Part shown: positions 30,700 through 32,607 of the stretch, in pieces
Position numbering within the stretch: the first letter of the stretch is position 1
Layout of the letters: every line of letters begins with the position of its first letter
Assembly (NCBI GenBank): GCA_009379925.1
Contig: WHSU01000039.1
Span: 1 to 32,607 of the forward strand
From: Dehalococcoidia bacterium
GTDB taxonomy: Bacteria > Chloroflexota > Dehalococcoidia > UBA2979
Length of the DNA stretch: 32,607 bases
Reading direction: 5' to 3'
The notes under the pieces: generated by a model
Database searches by the model: none
Seen by the model: only the letters and a program-made list of their open reading frames with translations
What the model was told of the DNA's origin: nothing
Position numbers and translations under genes: made by a program

Positions 30700-32460
30700 A
30701 TGCCCATCACACGGATGCCGAGAAGGAACCGACACCCCGAACGACCCGGCCGGCTGACCAGGATGGCCAGCCGCGGGCGCGAGCGCGCAGAGGAGGTGGC
30801 GCACGACGCCGCTCCGCTCATCGAACGCAGCATCGGGGCCGCCGAGGAGATCGCGCGGGAGGCCGCGCCGATCGTCGAGCGCGCCTCCCGGCGCAAGCGC
30901 TCGCACCGACGCCGCAAGGGGATGATGTTCCTCGGCCTGCTCATGGCCGGCGGCGCCGTGATCGCCTACCTGCTCTGGCGCAAGCGCGACGAAGAGTACG
31001 CGCGCCTGGTCCTGGAGCCAGACATGCCGGACATCACCCCGGCCGGTGGACCCTCCCCGCACGCCTTCGATGAGCCGCGCGAGCCGGTCGAGCCGGCGCC
31101 CGTGGCCCCACGCGAGTCGTACGCGCAGTCCTTTGCCCGTAACGAACAGCCCGCAACGCCTGCCGTCGTCGAGGCCCCGGAACCCGTCGAGGCGCCCCAG
31201 GCGGAGCCAGAGACACCGCCCGTGTCCCCCTTCGCCGAGGTCGCGGCGGCGCCAGCCGACGAGACGCGCGAAGCCGTGGCCGCGGTGGCCGAGACGACCG
31301 AGCATGAGGTCGACGACCTCGAGTTCCTCGAGCCGGAGGCCGAGGCGCCCGAGGCGGCGGTTGAAGTCGAGACAGTCGCCGAGCCGCTGACCGCAACGGC
31401 CACCGAGGCGCCCACATACGTCGAGCCCCCCGTCGAGGCCGAGGCCATCGAGGAGTCCCCGGCCATCGAGGACGCCCCGCTACCGGACCCCGTGCTGGAG
31501 GCGGAGGCGGGCGAGGAGACGCCCGCGCCGCCCTCGTACGCGGAGTGGCCCGCGGCTGCTGTCGAGCCCGACGAGCCTGCGCCCGTCGCTCGCACCGAGG
31601 CCACGTTCGCTGGGACGCCAGACACCGAGACGCCGGAGGCTGACGCCGATCCGGTCGTCGAACGGTACGTCGAGGCCGTGGCGGAGGCAGAAGAAGTCGA
31701 GGAGGCGCCGGTAGCCCTCGACGCCCCGGCGCCGGAGGCCGAGGTCGAGGCGGAACCGGAGCCTGACGCCCAGCCTGCGACCCGCAACTGGAGCAACTGG
31801 AGCAGCTGGAACGGCACAGCCGGTGCCGCCTCGGCGGAGCGCCGCTTCGAGGCGGCAGCCGAGGCGGACGAGCCCGTCGAGCCGGCCGTTGCGGAGCTCG
31901 CCGAAGAGCCCGAGGTCGAACAGGCCGAGGTCGAAGAGGCCAGAGGCGATGGCGGTGTCGATGCACCCGAGGTCGAGGCGGAGCCCGTGCTCCAGCCGGC
32001 GCATGCAGAGCATGAGCCCGTGCTGCCGGACGTGACCGCGCGCTGGGAGGCCGAGCCGGCTGCGCTTGAAGCCGAGGACATCGAGGACGTCGAGGACGCC
32101 GACCACGCAGAGACTGAAGAGGCCGAGCCGGTACAGCCCGCAGCGGCGGATGTCCCCGCGCTCCCCCGAGTGCACGTCCCGCTGGAGCCGCGCTTCGTGC
32201 GGCAGGCCCTGAGCGCCGTCGCCGCCGACGGCCTGAGCGCCCCCGAGCGCTTGGACGAGCAGGCGGAGGAGGACGCGCCGGTGGCAGAGCCGGGGTCCTC
32301 CCCGCGTGAGGCGCCCGCGGCGCAGCAGGGCCAGCGCCCGCGACCGGGTTCGGGTGGCTCTCAGCGGCTACCGCAGCCGCCCGCGAGCGCCACGCCGCCG
32401 TTCTCGTCGTCCCGGTCGCGGCTGCCCCCGGTCCGATCGAGGCCGCCGCTGCCGCGCTAG
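30700..32460 (+). CDS. Single-pass membrane protein with a long acidic Ala/Glu/Pro disordered domain
   Basis: 586 residues from ATG 30700, which has AAGGGGG six bases upstream. The order is a basic N-terminus with two related amphipathic helical segments (DAAPLIERSIGAAEE, then REAAPIVERASRR), a very basic patch, one transmembrane helix at 75-93, and then about 490 residues of low complexity. This tail is dominated by Glu, Ala, Pro and Val (repeated VEAPE/AEVEAEPE-like runs), strongly acidic and almost free of Lys, so surely disordered. A tryptophan triplet spaced three apart (NWSNWSSWNG; Trp364, 367, 370) interrupts it. No family recognised. Topology by the positive-inside rule leaves the N-terminus inside and the acidic tail outside, though basic residues flank both sides of the helix. 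Confidence 0.75.
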   Translation: MPITRMPRRNRHPERPGRLTRMASRGRERAEEVAHDAAPLIERSIGAAEEIAREAAPIVERASRRKRSHRRRKGMMFLGLLMAGGAVIAYLLWRKRDEEYARLVLEPDMPDITPAGGPSPHAFDEPREPVEPAPVAPRESYAQSFARNEQPATPAVVEAPEPVEAPQAEPETPPVSPFAEVAAAPADETREAVAAVAETTEHEVDDLEFLEPEAEAPEAAVEVETVAEPLTATATEAPTYVEPPVEAEAIEESPAIEDAPLPDPVLEAEAGEETPAPPSYAEWPAAAVEPDEPAPVARTEATFAGTPDTETPEADADPVVERYVEAVAEAEEVEEAPVALDAPAPEAEVEAEPEPDAQPATRNWSNWSSWNGTAGAASAERRFEAAAEADEPVEPAVAELAEEPEVEQAEVEEARGDGGVDAPEVEAEPVLQPAHAEHEPVLPDVTARWEAEPAALEAEDIEDVEDADHAETEEAEPVQPAAADVPALPRVHVPLEPRFVRQALSAVAADGLSAPERLDEQAEEDAPVAEPGSSPREAPAAQQGQRPRPGSGGSQRLPQPPASATPPFSSSRSRLPPVRSRPPLPR

Positions 32461-32484
32461 GTCACGCCGCAAACGCATGACCGT

Positions 32485-32526
32485 GGGGGCGTTCCGCTGC
32501 TATCCTTCGAGTAGCGGAACGCCCCC
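32485..32526. repeat. Perfect 14-bp inverted repeat running into tRNA-Glu
   Basis: Left arm 32485-32498, right arm 32513-32526, loop of 14 bases. The right arm ends with GCCCCC, the first six bases of tRNA-Glu. A possible promoter (ATGACC at 32477-32482, 18 bases, TATCCT at 32501-32506) lies within and just left of it. It could also act as the terminator of the preceding gene, whose stop is 25 bases upstream, though there is no U-tract. Confidence 0.7.
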
Positions 32527-32596
32527 ATCGTCTAGTGGCCCAGGACACCACCCTTTCAAGGTGGGGACGGGGGTTCAATTCCCCCTGGGGGCACCA
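32521..32596 (+). tRNA. tRNA-Glu (anticodon UUC)
   Basis: Acceptor GCCCCCA/TGGGGGC, anticodon loop CTTTCAA closed by CCACC/GGTGG, T arm GGGGG-TTCAATT-CCCCC, encoded CCA. Its first six bases are also the end of an upstream inverted repeat. Confidence 0.95.
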
Positions 32597-32607
32597 GCCA
32601 CCTGAAC

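Noticed and set aside
32521..32596. tRNA-Glu as an integration (att) site
   Set aside because: No integrase, no direct repeat of the tRNA 3' end and no mobile gene in the window. The right side is cut off, so it cannot be tested here.

Overview
The window is about 32.6 kb of dense, high-GC bacterial chromosome with mostly short intergenic gaps. Gene content suggests a member of the Chloroflexota (Dehalococcoidia or SAR202-like), with an actinobacterium as the alternative. The pointers are an F420-type luciferase-like oxidoreductase, several short-chain dehydrogenases (SDRs), a PAC2-family protein, a glycine-rich RRM protein, an ACT-domain malic enzyme and frequent GTG/TTG starts. This assignment is inference, because no rRNA or other decisive marker is present. 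I see no insertion sequence, prophage, CRISPR array or plasmid gene.

Layout. 1-3.8 kb (minus strand): a truncated unknown gene, a di-iron ferritin-like oxygenase with a promoter overlapped by a perfect palindrome, a DrrAB/NodIJ-type ABC exporter pair and a small membrane protein. 3.9-6.3 kb: tRNA-Leu(UAA), a hexapeptide-repeat acyltransferase and a GAF-histidine kinase without a neighbouring response regulator. 6.3-7.2 kb: a gene-poor stretch with a short plus-strand ORF whose start resembles a RiPP leader, two strong hairpins, and a minus-strand tRNA cluster read Trp-Leu-Gly-Cys. 7.3-11.2 kb (minus): GDPD phosphodiesterase, PAC2 protein, SDR, DedA membrane protein and an RRM RNA-binding protein.

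11.5-15.9 kb is the most distinctive part. It is mainly plus-strand: two tandem MFE-2-like SDRs, the first without the catalytic Tyr and Lys, then a SprT-like metalloprotease (minus), a ThuA-like protein and another SDR that is a close relative of the one at 9.0-9.9 kb. It looks like an accessory catabolic region acting on acyl-CoA, steroid/terpenoid or polyol-type substrates. Its substrate cannot be read from sequence.

16-24 kb: LLM oxidoreductase, M42 aminopeptidase, hemerythrin-like protein, cupin, a hypothetical protein, a ClC chloride channel/antiporter with CBS domains, a GMC oxidoreductase and an isoprenylcysteine methyltransferase-like membrane protein. 24-32.6 kb is more housekeeping: tRNA-Gln, the minus-strand operon lspA-rluD-gltX, a sulfite-oxidase-like molybdoenzyme, a YfcE-type phosphoesterase, an ACT-domain malic enzyme, a long acidic single-pass membrane protein and tRNA-Glu. 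A perfect inverted repeat overlaps the 5' end of tRNA-Glu.

The best candidates for something new are the catalytically degenerate/intact SDR pair, the orphan 35-residue peptide gene with its double hairpin, the inverted repeat running into tRNA-Glu, and the promoter-operator of the di-iron gene. I do not see a complete undescribed multi-gene system.
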